From: Aspergillus flavus
Lineage: Eukaryota > Ascomycota > Eurotiomycetes > Eurotiales > Aspergillaceae
Length of the DNA: 64,000 nucleotides
Assembly (NCBI RefSeq): GCF_009017415.1
Contig: NC_092407.1
Location: 3,658,001-3,722,000 of the forward strand
Direction: 5' to 3'
Numbering within the stretch: the first letter of the stretch is position 1; every line of letters starts with the position of its first letter. The translations under genes and the position numbers were made by a program. This document shows, one piece after another, positions 36,191 to 48,572 of the stretch. The notes beneath the pieces were generated by a model. The model searched no databases, was not told the DNA's origin, and saw only the letters and a program-made list of their open reading frames with translations.

Positions 36191-36894
36191 ATGAAGTTCT
36201 TATCAACTGCCGCAGCGCTTCTCGTCTGCCTCGCCCCCGTTTCCACCACAGCTCGAAGCCTCGACTTCTTCAAGTCATCCCAATCCCCTATCCAAGCACA
36301 AGCCAAATCCGTCCCAGGAAACAACCCTCTGGAGTATTGTAATGACCCGTCGGGCGATATCCTAGATATCAAACAGGTGGACTTGTCACCTAACCCACCT
36401 CTTCCGTATGTCAACGAACAGCAAATAAGCATACACAGGCGTCCTTTGGTATGATATTGAACATCGGGGCTAATTGTTAATAGTGGCAAAACTCTTGCCA
36501 TCACGGCCTCGGGCACCTTGCGTGAAAAGATCGAGGATGGTGCTTATGTGCTTTTGGAGGTCAAATATGGCTTGATCACTCTTGTCAGGCAGACAGCCGA
36601 TCTCTGTGAACAGCTCGTCAACGTAGAACTTAAATGTCCTCTGGGACCAGGTGACATGACATTGACCAAGCAGGTCGATTTGCCAAAACAGATTCCTCCG
36701 GTGAGTCTTATTGACGCATGCTTCGATGGGGTCTGTTTTGCCGGCGAGCACACTCGACCCTGGCCAGGATATAGTGCTAATAGATGGCTTGTGGATAGGG
36801 CAAATACACTGTTCAAGCCGATGTCTTCAATAGTGATGGTGAGCATATCACTTGCCTGAAGGCCCTTAACATTGAATTTAAGGGTCCCTTCTGA
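36191..36894 (+). CDS. npc2: NPC2-type phosphatidylglycerol/phosphatidylinositol transfer protein (ML domain)
   Basis: Model join(36191..36405,36484..36700,36799..36894), 175 aa. A signal peptide (MKFLSTAAALLVCLAPVSTTA) leads into a short propeptide-like segment and then an ML domain (MD-2-related lipid recognition). Motifs: NNPLEYCNDPSGDILDI, SPNPPLPGKTLAITASGTL, DLCEQLVNVELKCPLGPGDM, and a final beta strand pair GKYTVQADVFNSDGEHITCLK. Cysteines expected for the fold's disulfides are present. Members shuttle sterols or phospholipids in the vacuole lumen (NPC2), and the fungal branch is often called PG/PI-TP. Introns of 78 and 98 bp have donors GTATGT and GTGAGT and restore the family sequence. 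Membership is firm, but the exact lipid is unknown. Confidence 0.92.
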
Positions 36895-37587
36895 GAGGTT
36901 GGCAATATGTACGCCCTGCACTTAGATATCGATATGCTCAACCTAGGTTGAACATGCCGTTTCCCTAAACACGAACCTCGACATGTACCCAAATCAGCTC
37001 TGTGTCTTCCTTTCTTTGCAATCGCATGATTCATGATTTTTTCGACTTCATTCGCTATGTCTTGTACGGCGTTTCGGAGCATCCGCTCGATACTACCGCT
37101 TTCTTTATCAAGTGCGGGTATATTTATATCTGTCGTTTCGCATCGCTTAGCTTCATCTGTATCATCAGCCCAGGTAGAGCTCTAATGTCCATACGCATGG
37201 TTTATTTGAATCAAACATCCCATTCTTAACTACAGTGCACGAAGCCGATATAGAGTATCCTGTCTGCCACATCTCCACTAATCTTCCCAAAACTAATATT
37301 GAATTATTTCGTCTATGGTAAAAGATTATATCTTAGTCGGATATCCATCCGCTTGCTGCTAGGACCTATAGCACCGCGAACAGAGCCGCCCTTCCATACG
37401 CCGATTCAAGGGCGGGCTCTTCCCCAGAAACATAAACCAGGCTTCAGTAACGAGACACATCGACGCGTCTATTCTTTAACGCGGGATAGTAAAATGAACT
37501 CCATATTATGCTCGGGATTGTCTAGGTATAACATATTTACATATCATGACTGTACAACTTGCACAGTCAAAACAATAATATCTCACT
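36895..37587. other. Convergent 3' region, NPC2 / thiolase
   Basis: This 693 bp lies between converging genes. Several small overlapping frames have no domains. I see presumed 3' UTRs only. Confidence 0.45.
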
Positions 37588-39182
37588 TCAAGCCTCGGAG
37601 ATGAAAATACCAGCCATGCCCATACCCTAAAAGAAAGGTGGTTAGTATAAGGCTAACTTCGAACGTTCTAAACAAGCATCGTTCAGAGAGAAGTTACTCA
37701 CAGTTCCAACACACATGGAGGTGACTGCCACTTTCTTGTTCTGTCGCCGCAATTCGGAGAGGGCAGTAACAACCTGTCGTGCTCCTGTGCATCCCAACGG
37801 GTGGCCGAAAGCACTATATTAGTTAGAGATGACGTTCAAATAGATTGCAAGAGGCTCTTAACTTACATTGCACCACCCCGAGGGTTCACCTTAGATTCGT
37901 CAAGACCGAGTTTTTGAACACAGTAAGTACCCTAGACATACGTTAATGGCTTGTCTTGCTTATCGGATTTGGAAAATTGATGAAGATAGAGAGGTTGAGT
38001 TACTCACCATGGATGCAAACGCCTCGTTGATCTCAAAGATATCAATGTCATCCTTGGTCAAGCCGACCTTGGAGAGGAGCTTAGGAATGGCGATAGAGGG
38101 ACCAATTCCCATGATTCGGGGCTCTAAGCCGGCAATAGTGGCCCCGCCGAACTTGGCCAGAATTGGCTGGCCCAGCTCTTGTGCGCGGGATCGTTTCATG
38201 AGGACGAGTGCTGCGGCGCCGTCGGTAATTTGGCTAGCATTGCCACCCGTTGTAGCACTGGGCTTCCACTGAGGGAAGGCTGAACGAATCTTGCCGAGCG
38301 ATTCGGCAGTCGTGCCATAACGAATACCATCATCACGATCGACCACAACATTCTTCACTTCTCCAGTCTTAGGATCCTTAACCTTGGTGTGAACGGGAAC
38401 AATCTCGTCATTGAACCAGCCAGCCTTCTGGGCATGCTCTGCTTTCTGGTAGCTCTTGGCAGCGAACTGGTCGTGCATTTCGCGAGTGATTCCAAATTGA
38501 GATGCGACATTTTCGGAGGTCTGACCCATGGGTTGCTTGTTCTGCGAGGCGATTGGGTGTGATGTGATTTTGTCAGATAGCTCTGGAGCACCGTTGTCGG
38601 GGTTGGTGCTCATGCTCTCTGCTCCAACTGCGATACCAACATCAATTGAACCGGCAATGATCTGGTTGGCAATGTTCTGGATCGCCAGCAATCCAGAAGA
38701 ACAGAATCGGTTGGCAACTGATGCTGCGGCGGTGACGGGGAAACCAGCTGCCAAAACAGCGGAACGGGCGATGTAAGCTTGACCAGGGGCAAGGACATTT
38801 CCGACACAGACATCTTCGACAAGGTTTGGATCGAGTTTCGACCGCTCGCGCACATCCTATTTATTATGTTAGACATAGAAGAGCTAGGCATAGGCAAACA
38901 AGCACTCTACCGTCAGCAGTGAGATGAGAAGCTCATCCAAAGTAGTATCCTTCAAGCCACCCTTCCTGGCTTTTGTAAGAGGAGTCCGCAGGGCGAGAGT
39001 AATCACCTATTCCACGCCTAATCAGTCTTCGATCCTCCCTAAGCAAGTAGTCGTATATTGGAGCATGGGAGACATACCACATCGTCAGGGTTCTTCGCCA
39101 AGAGCTTTGACTTTGCGGACACAGCACCAGGGCTCGTAAGCTGGTTTGCGATAGAAGATAGTCGTTGTTGAGGCGAAGACAT
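37588..39182 (-). CDS. pot1: Peroxisomal 3-ketoacyl-CoA thiolase
   Basis: Model complement(join(37588..37626,37702..37813,37867..37931,38008..38856,38911..39006,39078..39182)), 421 aa. It catalyses the thiolytic last step of beta-oxidation. A PTS2 import signal is visible near the N-terminus: Arg7-Leu8-x5-Gln14-Leu15 in QRLSSIANQL. The catalytic residues are Cys119 (NRFCSSGL), His376 (FGHPLGCTGARQ) and Cys406 (TSMCVGTGMG). The core includes GAESMSTNPDNGAPE and the substrate loop GQTSENVASQFGITREMHD. It ends GMAGIFISEA. Five introns are all GT-AG and keep phase. It is divergent from a very-long-chain acyl-CoA synthetase that also carries a peroxisomal signal, fitting shared control by fatty-acid regulators. 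A mitochondrial thiolase is excluded by the PTS2 and by sequence type. Confidence 0.95.
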
Positions 39183-40330
39183 GTTGGAAGCTTCTTGATC
39201 ACGGTACTTCTACAGGTGTCTTTTCCAAGATTCTTGTTTTTGGAGAAGACAGAAGTAACTAGCTCCCCCGCAATGATGCACACGTCCCAATATTATAATA
39301 ACCTGGGGCAAAAATCAGAAGCATAATCAGCCGCGGTTCATAGGTCTAGGGGAACAAAATCGCCGTCGGAGAATGGATCAAAATACCGAGCCGAAAGTTG
39401 GGACACAGCCAATGGATAAGTTTGGTTCAAAGATTAGGCTCATAGAAGCCCGTTGCTCGGTGCTGAAAGTTGTCCAGACCTGCCGAGCGGACTTGCCGTT
39501 AAGCTGTATCGAGAGCGTAAGATACGGTACGGTTGGGTGGCCTCGGCTGTCGGTCAGATCCCTCAAGGCCATGATTGGGCTTACAATTTTGTGGGGAAGT
39601 TGCTAAGTAACTCTAGTGAGTCTTTTGGTGGAGCAGCCATATGGGGAAATCACTTGAGATTACGGAGTACTAGATGGTTGTATTCTGTGTCGTTCAAAGT
39701 TTTGTTGGATCGGGCAGTACTTGTGATACTGATACCTTGTACTAGTAGTATGATGCAGGCAATATCTGCACGGTGTTATTATGTTGAGGCCTGAGGCATG
39801 CTTCTTTTTCACTTCTGCTTTCGTTTTCTCCCGCCCCATTCCAAGGTTAACTGTATGGCTGTCACTTCCGAGTCTCCACAAGAGTGTCAAAAAAGATACT
39901 TTCGTGAAACTGTGAATACTATCTGTGGAGGCCGTGGGACAGAACCGCCTTACCTAGTGGCGGTACCGACGTTTTGGACCCCTTAGCTTGAACAATCGAT
40001 CTATCGGATGGCAGCATCTCCTTGATTGCCGTTTGGAGCCCCCCAGACCCCAGACATTCGATCTGCACCATGGCCGGCACTTTCAGGTCCCGTCTCTAGA
40101 TTCCGATCGGTCCAAGCTACGCAGCTATTATGCACTATATTCGTTCTCTCCAGCCCAGTCGCCATAACTAACTTGACAATTTCCATGGAGCAGTGATCAA
40201 TGCGAAGTTCTTTTTCTTTGTTTAGTACTTTTGTGGCTGCTTTGAACTAGCCAACGCAATCAGTACAAATCCAACAAGAGACACCAGACATACACCTACA
40301 GTTTACATTTGACCAGATTCTCGCCGCCTA
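39183..40330. promoter_or_regulatory. Divergent promoter region of two peroxisomal fatty-acid genes
   Basis: This 1,148 bp lies between the thiolase and FAT1 start codons. It contains a CCTCGG motif at 39541-39546, the core bound by the FarA/FarB (Ctf1) fatty-acid regulators of Aspergillus. A CCAAT and an A/T-rich TATA-like stretch lie near 39284-39300 on the thiolase side. One CCTCGG in this length is near chance expectation, so the regulatory reading rests on context. Small frames within it are not supported. Confidence 0.5.
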
Positions 40331-42489
40331 ATGGATCTCTTTTCAGAGATTAGCGCGCCGACTATGGCAATGGCTTCAGCCCTCTCAGTTGGTGCGGCGG
40401 CCTACCTCAATGCCAAACTTGCCATTTCTACCGACATATCCACGATATACAATGATCGGGCTTTTACCGCGCGCCTCGGCCAGCGAATTGCGCAGCTAGG
40501 TGACACAACCACGATCTACAAGATGCTTGAAAGAGTCATCGAAGTCGATGGTCATGGCTCGAGCGATGCGCTCTGGTTTGAGAATAAGACATGGACATAT
40601 AGTCAATTGAAGGACCGTACGTACACCCGTTGTCTTATTAGCGATTCATGGACATAGCTCTTGCAGTAAAACTTACACTCGCATAGTTGTGGATCGATTC
40701 GCTACGGTTCTCCATGGACGAAACATTAATTCAGGAGATTTCGTTGGTGTTTTCACTACTAATTCTATAGAAATGGTCGTGACGATTTATGCACTTTCGA
40801 AGCTGGGCTGTGTCGCTGCACTTATAAATACGAACCTGAGAGGTATTGTCTAGAGATCTACCTATACATCGCAGACGGAAACTAATCCAGACGAGCATAG
40901 ATGACACATTCATTCACTGCCTCAATGTCTCTGGCTCCAAGTTTATCATCTCAACACCTGATCTATCAGAGTTTGTCTGTTCTGATTTGCCTCATATTGC
41001 GCTGAATATATCATCCTTCGACGGTGAATCTGCGGGAACAACAGAACTCATCACAGCCGCGCAATTGCAACAGCTCATCCCCCTTGGCTTGATTCCTGCT
41101 AAGAGGTCACCCAGCGATTTTTGCGCTCTAATCTACACTTCTGGAACTACGGGGAAGCCCAAAGCATGTGCAATCCGAAACATGATGACGCTCGTGACAT
41201 CTAATCCACTCTCGACTGACGCGAACAATCAATCGAAGTACTTCCCACTGCGCACATATTCTCCCCTTCCCCTGTTCCACGGCACCGCTTTCTTCACGGG
41301 TTTGTGTTACTCTCTTGGAAACGCGAGCACCTTGTGTTTGCGCCGCAAGTTCTCGGCTTCGCAGTTCTGGAAGGATGTGCATGATTCAAGAGCCACGCGT
41401 ATTTTGTACATTGGCGAGCTGTGCAGGTACCTTCTGTCAACACCTCCTTCACCCTATGACCAAGATCATTCTTGCATTGTGGCTACTGGTAACGGACTCC
41501 GCGGGGAAATCTGGGAGCGCTTCCGCCAAAGATTTGCTGTCCCTGAGATCCGCGAGTTCTACCGGTCAACCGAGGGGGTGGCCAAATTCGATAACCATGG
41601 TGTCGGAGCGTGGGGTGCAGGAAAAATTGGGTTTTCTGGCCCTATCAGGCGGTTTTTCGAAGACGATGTGTTCATCGTGAAATATGATACTGAGACAGAA
41701 ATGCCCTACCGGGACCCAAAGACAGGCTTCTGCGTCCGAGCGAAGCTTGGTGAGGAAGGAGAGGCGATTGGGCGAGTTAGAAATCGCGGGCTACTCACTG
41801 AGTATCTACACAACGAAGATGCCACCGAGAAGAAGCTTCTTCGGGATGTGTTCGAGAAAGGCGATATCTTCCAACGTACCGGTGACCTTGTGGTCCAGGA
41901 CAGAGACGGTTGGGTCAAGTTCCAGGACCGAGTAGGAGACACATTCCGCTGGAAAGGAGAGAACGTCAGTGCAGGAGAAATCCGAGACCACATCTGCCGA
42001 ATCCCTTCCGTTCATGATGCCGTCGTTTACGGCGTAAAGCTGCAGGGGTATGTCCGATACGTGTTGCTAGTCATTTCAAGCCGTATACTAACATCCTGCT
42101 CTTAGTTATGATGGACAAGCCGGAGCTGCGGGAGTCACTCTTGAGGAATCTTCCGCGGCCGTGGAGTCAGAATTCATAAAGAACTTGTACCGTGAGCTGA
42201 AGAAGAAGGGTGTGCCATCGTACGCTCTGCCGCGGCTTGTCCGGCTCACTGAAAAGTAAGACTCGAACAACCTGTTATTTATGATAGTTTATGGGCTAAC
42301 ATGCATTTGTCTCGTAGGGTTGCTACTGGCGTCACTTTCAAGCAAGCTAAAGGTGATTTGGCCAAGAAGGGATGGGATCCACGAGGGGACTGGAAAGGCG
42401 ATAAGTTATATTGGCTGAACGGAAAGACATACGAGAAGCTTGACGAGCGAAGCTGGTCTTCGATCGAAAGTGGACAGGCGAAGCTGTGA
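40331..42489 (+). CDS. fat1: Very-long-chain acyl-CoA synthetase / fatty-acid transporter (FAT1 type)
   Basis: Model join(40331..40616,40687..40842,40901..42047,42106..42255,42318..42489), 636 aa. This is a FATP-family, AMP-forming ligase that activates very-long-chain fatty acids. An N-terminal hydrophobic stretch precedes the enzyme. The AMP-binding motif is LIYTSGTTGKPKA, and later come LPLFHGTAFFTG, REFYRSTEGV, and the FATP/VLACS signature FQRTGDLVVQDRDGWVKF with DRVGDTFRWKGENV. The C-terminus ends in Ala-Lys-Leu, a good PTS1, so the protein is probably peroxisomal. Exon joins restore NLRDDTFIHC, KLQGYDGQAG and TEKVATGVTF. It is divergent from the thiolase, suggesting joint induction on fatty acids. 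Yeast Fat1 also works in uptake; that role here is inference. Confidence 0.94.
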
Positions 42490-43077
42490 CGGGGGCATGT
42501 ATTAATATTTGTTATCAGGAGCGAACGGGGTTTCTTGGATAGACCCTCTCGATCTATAGATAGGATGGTGTACATATAATGCCAAGACGCTAGCACATAA
42601 AGTCAAGATTCTAAGTTTGTTCGGCAGTTGTCTTGAATATTGAAGATTATTCACATAACCCTAATAACTACCCAGGATTACTCAGTCGAATAAATCTATC
42701 TTCTTGGCACATAGAATTCTTCGCTTTCAATATACTTCCTAATTTTCTCTATTTTAACTTATTTTTTCTCTCTTGACAAAAACGGCATGCCGCAATCAAC
42801 CCGCCGTCTCCAAGCTAATCTCCCGAATCAAGCTAGGGCCAAAAGATCGGCATGGAACTAAGCCACTGGTGAACCAATGCATGAACACGGCTTTCCCTGC
42901 CCTCTCTTCTATTCGTTCGATACCTCTTAGTCGTATATGCTCGGATATCTTGTATCATCGTCTATCGAATCGTAAGGCGCGGGGTTAAAATCTCTTGCGT
43001 TTAGTATATAAAGGCTGCCCTAGTCCGTTTTAGAAACAGATGCGAAGCAAAATTTCAACATTAATCGCAGCTGCACC
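42490..43077. other. Spacer between FAT1 and Atg22-family gene
   Basis: This 588 bp includes the FAT1 3' UTR and the promoter of the next gene, with a probable TATA-like TATATAAAG about 75 bp before its ATG. No gene was recognised. Confidence 0.5.
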
Positions 43078-44989
43078 ATGACAGACTCCGGTGTACCTCC
43101 ACAGGAATCTCATACCCAACAGTCTCGCGTAGACGAGGGGAAATCCTCAGAGCAGGTTTTCCAGGAAGCCACTCCGGATAAGGATCTGGAACAGCCAATC
43201 GCACCTGATCAGTTTGATGTGAAATACTGTACCACAAAATGGGAAATATGGGCATACTATGCGTGCGTTGATAACATATCGTGGAAAGGATAATATTACT
43301 AAACAAAAAAACATCAAATCAGTTACTACATTGGAAACAATGGATTGTCTTTATTCAGTAGGACTCCCATCCGTTCAGATCAAAAAAAAAATACAGCAGA
43401 GTTTATCTGACAATTGACTATCTGCAGACTTCGGCCCAACTGCCTTCCAAAACCTACTCAGCCAAGCTGCAGGCGATAGCGGAACTCTCTATTTTGCAGG
43501 ACGAGAACGCTCTATCAATAGTATCGTTCTTCTCAGCAATGGAATTTCATTCGCCATCCAAGTGGTCATCTTTCTAGTCATCGGCAGTTTCGCCGATTTC
43601 GGTACATGGCGACCCAGTATCCTCATCACCCTTTCGATAATCGCATATGCAATCGGGTTCGGCTGGCTTGGCGTTCACACGGCAGACAAATGGCACGTCG
43701 GCGTAGGACTGTACATCGTCGGCTTAATCGCCTATCAAACGACGCTGACCTTCTGGACGGCAGCATTCCCGGGTTTGGCGCGCAATACACCCGAAATGAA
43801 AGCAAAAGCCGATGCCTATACCGCGGGAACTATATCGCGGGATGAATACGATCAAGCCGATACAATAGAACGGAGTAGGTTGGCGAACATCGCTTTCTAT
43901 GTCCAATCCTGTGCGGAGGTAGTCATCCTTGCTATTATCGTGGGTATCATGTTCGGAGTGCATGTCAATGCAAGTGAGGAAAATAACAACTGGGGCTTGA
44001 GTGTTCTGATTGCCTTTGCGAGTGGTGTGTGGCTGCTCGTTTCGTTGCCTTGGTTCTTTCTTGAGAAGCGTCGGCCAGGACAGGATCCGCAGGGGAGGAA
44101 TATCTTCGTTGCGGGTCTGTGGCAGCTGTATTATGCTATGAAGCAGGTGTGGAGACTGAAGCAGAGCTTGCTTTATCTTGTTGGTAAGATTTGATCTTGG
44201 CCTTCTCCAAACGCATCGGGTAGCCTATGGAGTTGCTAATCGGAACTCTAGGATATTTCCTCTTGGGCGATTCGTTGAATACAACTGTGACTGTGATATC
44301 AACCTTGCAGAACAGTGTAGTCTCTTATAACACCCTAGAATTGACGTACCTTCTGATTGCTGGAATTGCAGCTCAGGTTCGTGCACCATCATATCTCCTA
44401 TCTTTGTATGTGTTTAACCGATCAACAACAGGCAGTGGGGATCTACGGCTTCTGGTTCATCCAGCAACGCTTCAAACTCGGCACCAAAACCATGTTCAGC
44501 ACCATTGCCGTCGCAATTATATTGCTCGATGGTTGGGGCATGATCGGCATCTGGACACAGAAATTTGGTTTCCATAATGGCTGGGAATTCTGGGTACGTC
44601 AGACACTTCCTCTTTGTTTGGCAGTATTTTCAGACACTAACTGGGGTGAAAAATAGCTCTACCAAGTATATTACGGTCTTTTCGTCTGCCCGTGGTATAG
44701 TTACTCGCAAATCATGATCTCCGAAGTCGCACCACGGGGCCACGACTTCCTTTTCTTTAGTTTGTTCAGTATCGTTGGCAAGACCTCGTCTTTCATTGGA
44801 CCTCTTGTCTCGAGTGCGATTATCGATGCAACGCCGTCTGGAAACGCCTCGATGCCTTTCTACTTTCTCTTTGGGCTGAGCGTGGCCAGTTTTGCTGTTT
44901 TGGCGATATGGCTGGATCTGAAGAAGAGTCGACGAGAGCAGGAGCTGTTTCTTCAGGGTAAGGATGGAAATGGGTCGGGAGATATGTAA
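43078..44989 (+). CDS. Atg22-family vacuolar amino-acid effluxer
   Basis: Model join(43078..43262,43323..43357,43428..44183,44252..44376,44432..44593,44657..44989), 531 aa. Atg22 is a multi-pass vacuolar membrane protein of the MFS-like UMF1 group that exports amino acids after autophagy. A polar N-terminus of about 55 residues is followed by EIWAYYAYYIGNNGLSLFNFGPTAFQNLL, typical of the family across two joins (second exon only 35 nt). About 12 hydrophobic helices follow, with a cytosolic Glu/Asp/Lys segment around the NTPEMKAKADAYTAGTISRDEYD loop. Late motifs include VYYGLFVCPWYSYSQIMISEVAPRGHDFLFFSLFSIVGKTSSFIGP in pieces. Eurotiales carry several paralogues (atg22-1, -2 and so on); I cannot say which one this is, so no symbol is given. 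Confidence 0.9.
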
Positions 44990-45917
44990 GTTAGTATTCT
45001 CAGCTGAGAGTTCGCTGTCGGCAGCTGGGAAATTGTGAGGCTTGGAGTCACGGCATATATTCATACGAGATGTTTTTTTTTAATTCAATGTACGTTATCA
45101 CACATGATCCACAGTTAGCATAGTGTATACCTTTAGTAGTATAGGGTGACCTTTATCCCTGTTTCTTCATGCATACTTCGGTTAAGCGTCGTATTAATCA
45201 GAATGACTCATTATGACTTTCCCCGATGGATGCCCGCATGTCCATCAAACGAGTAAGTGGGGATATATATTCGAAGTATATTGGTTAAGGCTTACAGACG
45301 AAGCCTCGGACGAAGCTTCGAAGGAAACTGAGATTTTTTAGTTTTATTATTTGATGTCATTCATCGTTCTTCCCTAGTGTTTAATCTATAGTGACCTCCG
45401 TGTATCCGTCCGAGCGTTGCTAGGGTGTTCAGTCGGGAATTAGCTATCACTATATGCACAGCAACTTCTTGTAGCATGGTAATCCTATCTTTTAATCCTC
45501 GTCGTGAGTACGTATATAGTAGCTATTGATCAACAACAGAAAATAATTGAGCTACAGAGTCAAGACATCCCGCTCGCAGGCTTAGACGTGAGTCAAACCG
45601 CACATTCAGACACAATATTGATCGTAAAGCATACAGCTCTTGTTTGTTCATAATTGTAATCCCCTACTAGATAGTAATTAGCACCCTTCAATAACGGGAG
45701 AAGTGGCCCACAGCATCCCAGGCCACGGGGGTTCTCCCTGTGGGTACCCGCAAGTATATAAAAACAACGCACGTTCTCGTTGCAGCTTTCTAGTTTTGTT
45801 CCTCCCACCAGCAAATCCCAACAAATGAGCTGCTAAACCCAGCCACTTGCACACAGTCTCCAAATTGAGTCCCAAGCATCAGCCTCTCCCCTGTAGAGGA
45901 GAGAGAGGCCCTAAACC
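44990..45917. promoter_or_regulatory. Promoter region of the bZIP gene
   Basis: This spacer is about 930 bp. A clear TATA box (TATATAAAAA) lies at 45755-45764, which would place transcription start roughly at 45790-45850. A palindromic CGAAGCTTCG sits near 45311. A three-codon upstream ORF is at 45825. Confidence 0.55.
45825..45836 (+). other. Upstream ORF 1 (three codons) in the bZIP leader
   Basis: ATG AGC TGC TAA, about 60 bp downstream of the TATA box and therefore probably near the 5' end of the mRNA. Very short first uORFs like this permit reinitiation in GCN4/cpcA-type leaders. Confidence 0.45.
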
Positions 45918-45955
45918 TTGAGCTCGTGGCCACACAACAACCATCCAAGTCCATC

Positions 45956-46024
45956 ATGGCCATTTCGCACGCCGTGGTTTTCTTCCGACCACAACAACAG
46001 AAGGAACCAATCCCTCCTTGGTGA
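45956..46024 (+). other. Upstream ORF 2 (22 codons) in the bZIP leader
   Basis: This runs from an ATG at 45956 to a TGA at 46022-46024, out of frame with the bZIP protein and ending 58 bases before the first in-frame ATG of the main frame (46083). The context CATCATGG is a reasonable start. If translated it should inhibit the main ORF. Confidence 0.4.
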
Positions 46025-46082
46025 ACCCCCTTGGGAGCCGGTACCAGACTTCGCAGCACCAGGACTCAACTGGAACGATGAG

Positions 46083-46779
46083 ATGCTAGAGACCCAGTCT
46101 GACCAGCGCCCTGTTGCCGCTCAAGCTCGACCAGATCCCATGCTTCCCTCGGACCTGTTGTCGCCATCGTCAAACCCACCAGTTTCTACTTCTCCTACGG
46201 CGCCGTTCGGGCGAATTGAAGATGCCGCACTGTCGAGGCTGTTCAGTCCATTGAATGCATCGTTTACGGGAACCGGGTTCAATGGTATGTCATTTATTGT
46301 TTGTTTGGTTTTATCGATGTGATTGAAACCCTGACTTACCGGTACTAGGTTGTCCTATTACTGGTGTCCATGATGATAGCCACCTTTCCTTAAACTCCCA
46401 GCCATATACTGTATCTCAGCAACAGAGCCCCGGCTTAATCAATAAAGAAACTCCAACTTCGAACACTGATGCGGCGGACTCATTACCCGGTCAAGAATAC
46501 CTAGCCGAGACATTATCCCCTGAAGTATCCGGCACCAGTCGTTCTAAGCGCAAAGCAGGCACCCTCAAACAGGATCCTAGCGATGAGAAAGCCATGACAG
46601 CCATCAAACGACAGCGTAACACCATGGCTGCGCGGAGATACCGTCAAAAGGGACGAGATCGCATTTCTGAACTGGAGTGCGCCTTGAGAGACATGGAACA
46701 CGAGCGAAACGAGCTTAGGCTCCAGCTGGCGAGGAGAGAGGCCGAAGTGGCTGCCTTGAAGGAGATGTTGAGGAGGTAG
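46083..46779 (+). CDS. bZIP transcription factor
   Basis: Model join(46083..46284,46349..46779) from the first in-frame ATG, about 210 aa. The C-terminus is a bZIP: basic region KRQRNTMAARRYRQKGRDR followed by a leucine-type zipper (ISELECALRDMEHERNELRLQL and on), ending only a few residues later at LRR. The N-terminal part is acidic and Ser/Pro-rich, as in activation domains. The splice GTATGT...CTAG joins GFNG to CPITG in frame. The frame stays open 168 bases upstream of 46083 with protein-like Trp/Pro-rich sequence, yet contains no ATG before an in-frame stop at 45912. So either the protein starts at 46083, or it uses a non-AUG start or an unseen exon. The basic region is not that of CpcA/Gcn4 (which has ARNTLAARKSR-like sequence), so the target genes are unknown. 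Confidence 0.8.
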
Positions 46780-47352
46780 ATTTTGGTGGGTGTCTTTGGG
46801 GTTGCTTGGGGTTTGTCTATAGTGTAAGGGTCGATTTGTGAGGCTGTGGGTTTGCTGTTGATGTGGATTTGTTATAGAGGAGTGTTCTGTTGAGATATAC
46901 ACAACTCTGCGTTTTCCTGTTAAAGATGTTGTTTATATTTGAGTTGTTGCTGGTTGGGTTTGTATTTGATTTTACTTTGAATGTGTTGATAGAGTTTATT
47001 TATATATCTGGTAGTCGGGAGGTTCACTACATACCGCCAGTAAAAAGGAGTACATGAAGTAGGCTATGACGATGGCAAAGTTTGGTCAAGCCGCCGTTAG
47101 CTTACGTTACAAGCACAGTAATGAGTCTCACACTACAGTCGGGTTATACATGTTGAGAGCAAATTCACTAGAAAGAAGCAAAAGGATATATGATTTTTTT
47201 GGTCCGAACTTTTGGAAGAGTGAAAGAAACTCCAGCCCATGCTATGCCTAAGCGCCGTATCTCGGGAATGTAAACGTGAAGGATCAATATCTGACGGAGA
47301 ACATAAAAGGAAAAAGAGTAGCATAAGGGGAATATAAATATCAGCAATATAT
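46780..47352. other. Convergent 3' region, bZIP / KRR1
   Basis: This 573 bp lies between the tail-to-tail genes. It is G/T-rich on the bZIP side and A-rich on the KRR1 side. Only presumed 3' UTRs are seen. Confidence 0.45.
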
Positions 47353-48572
<1,220 letters not shown>

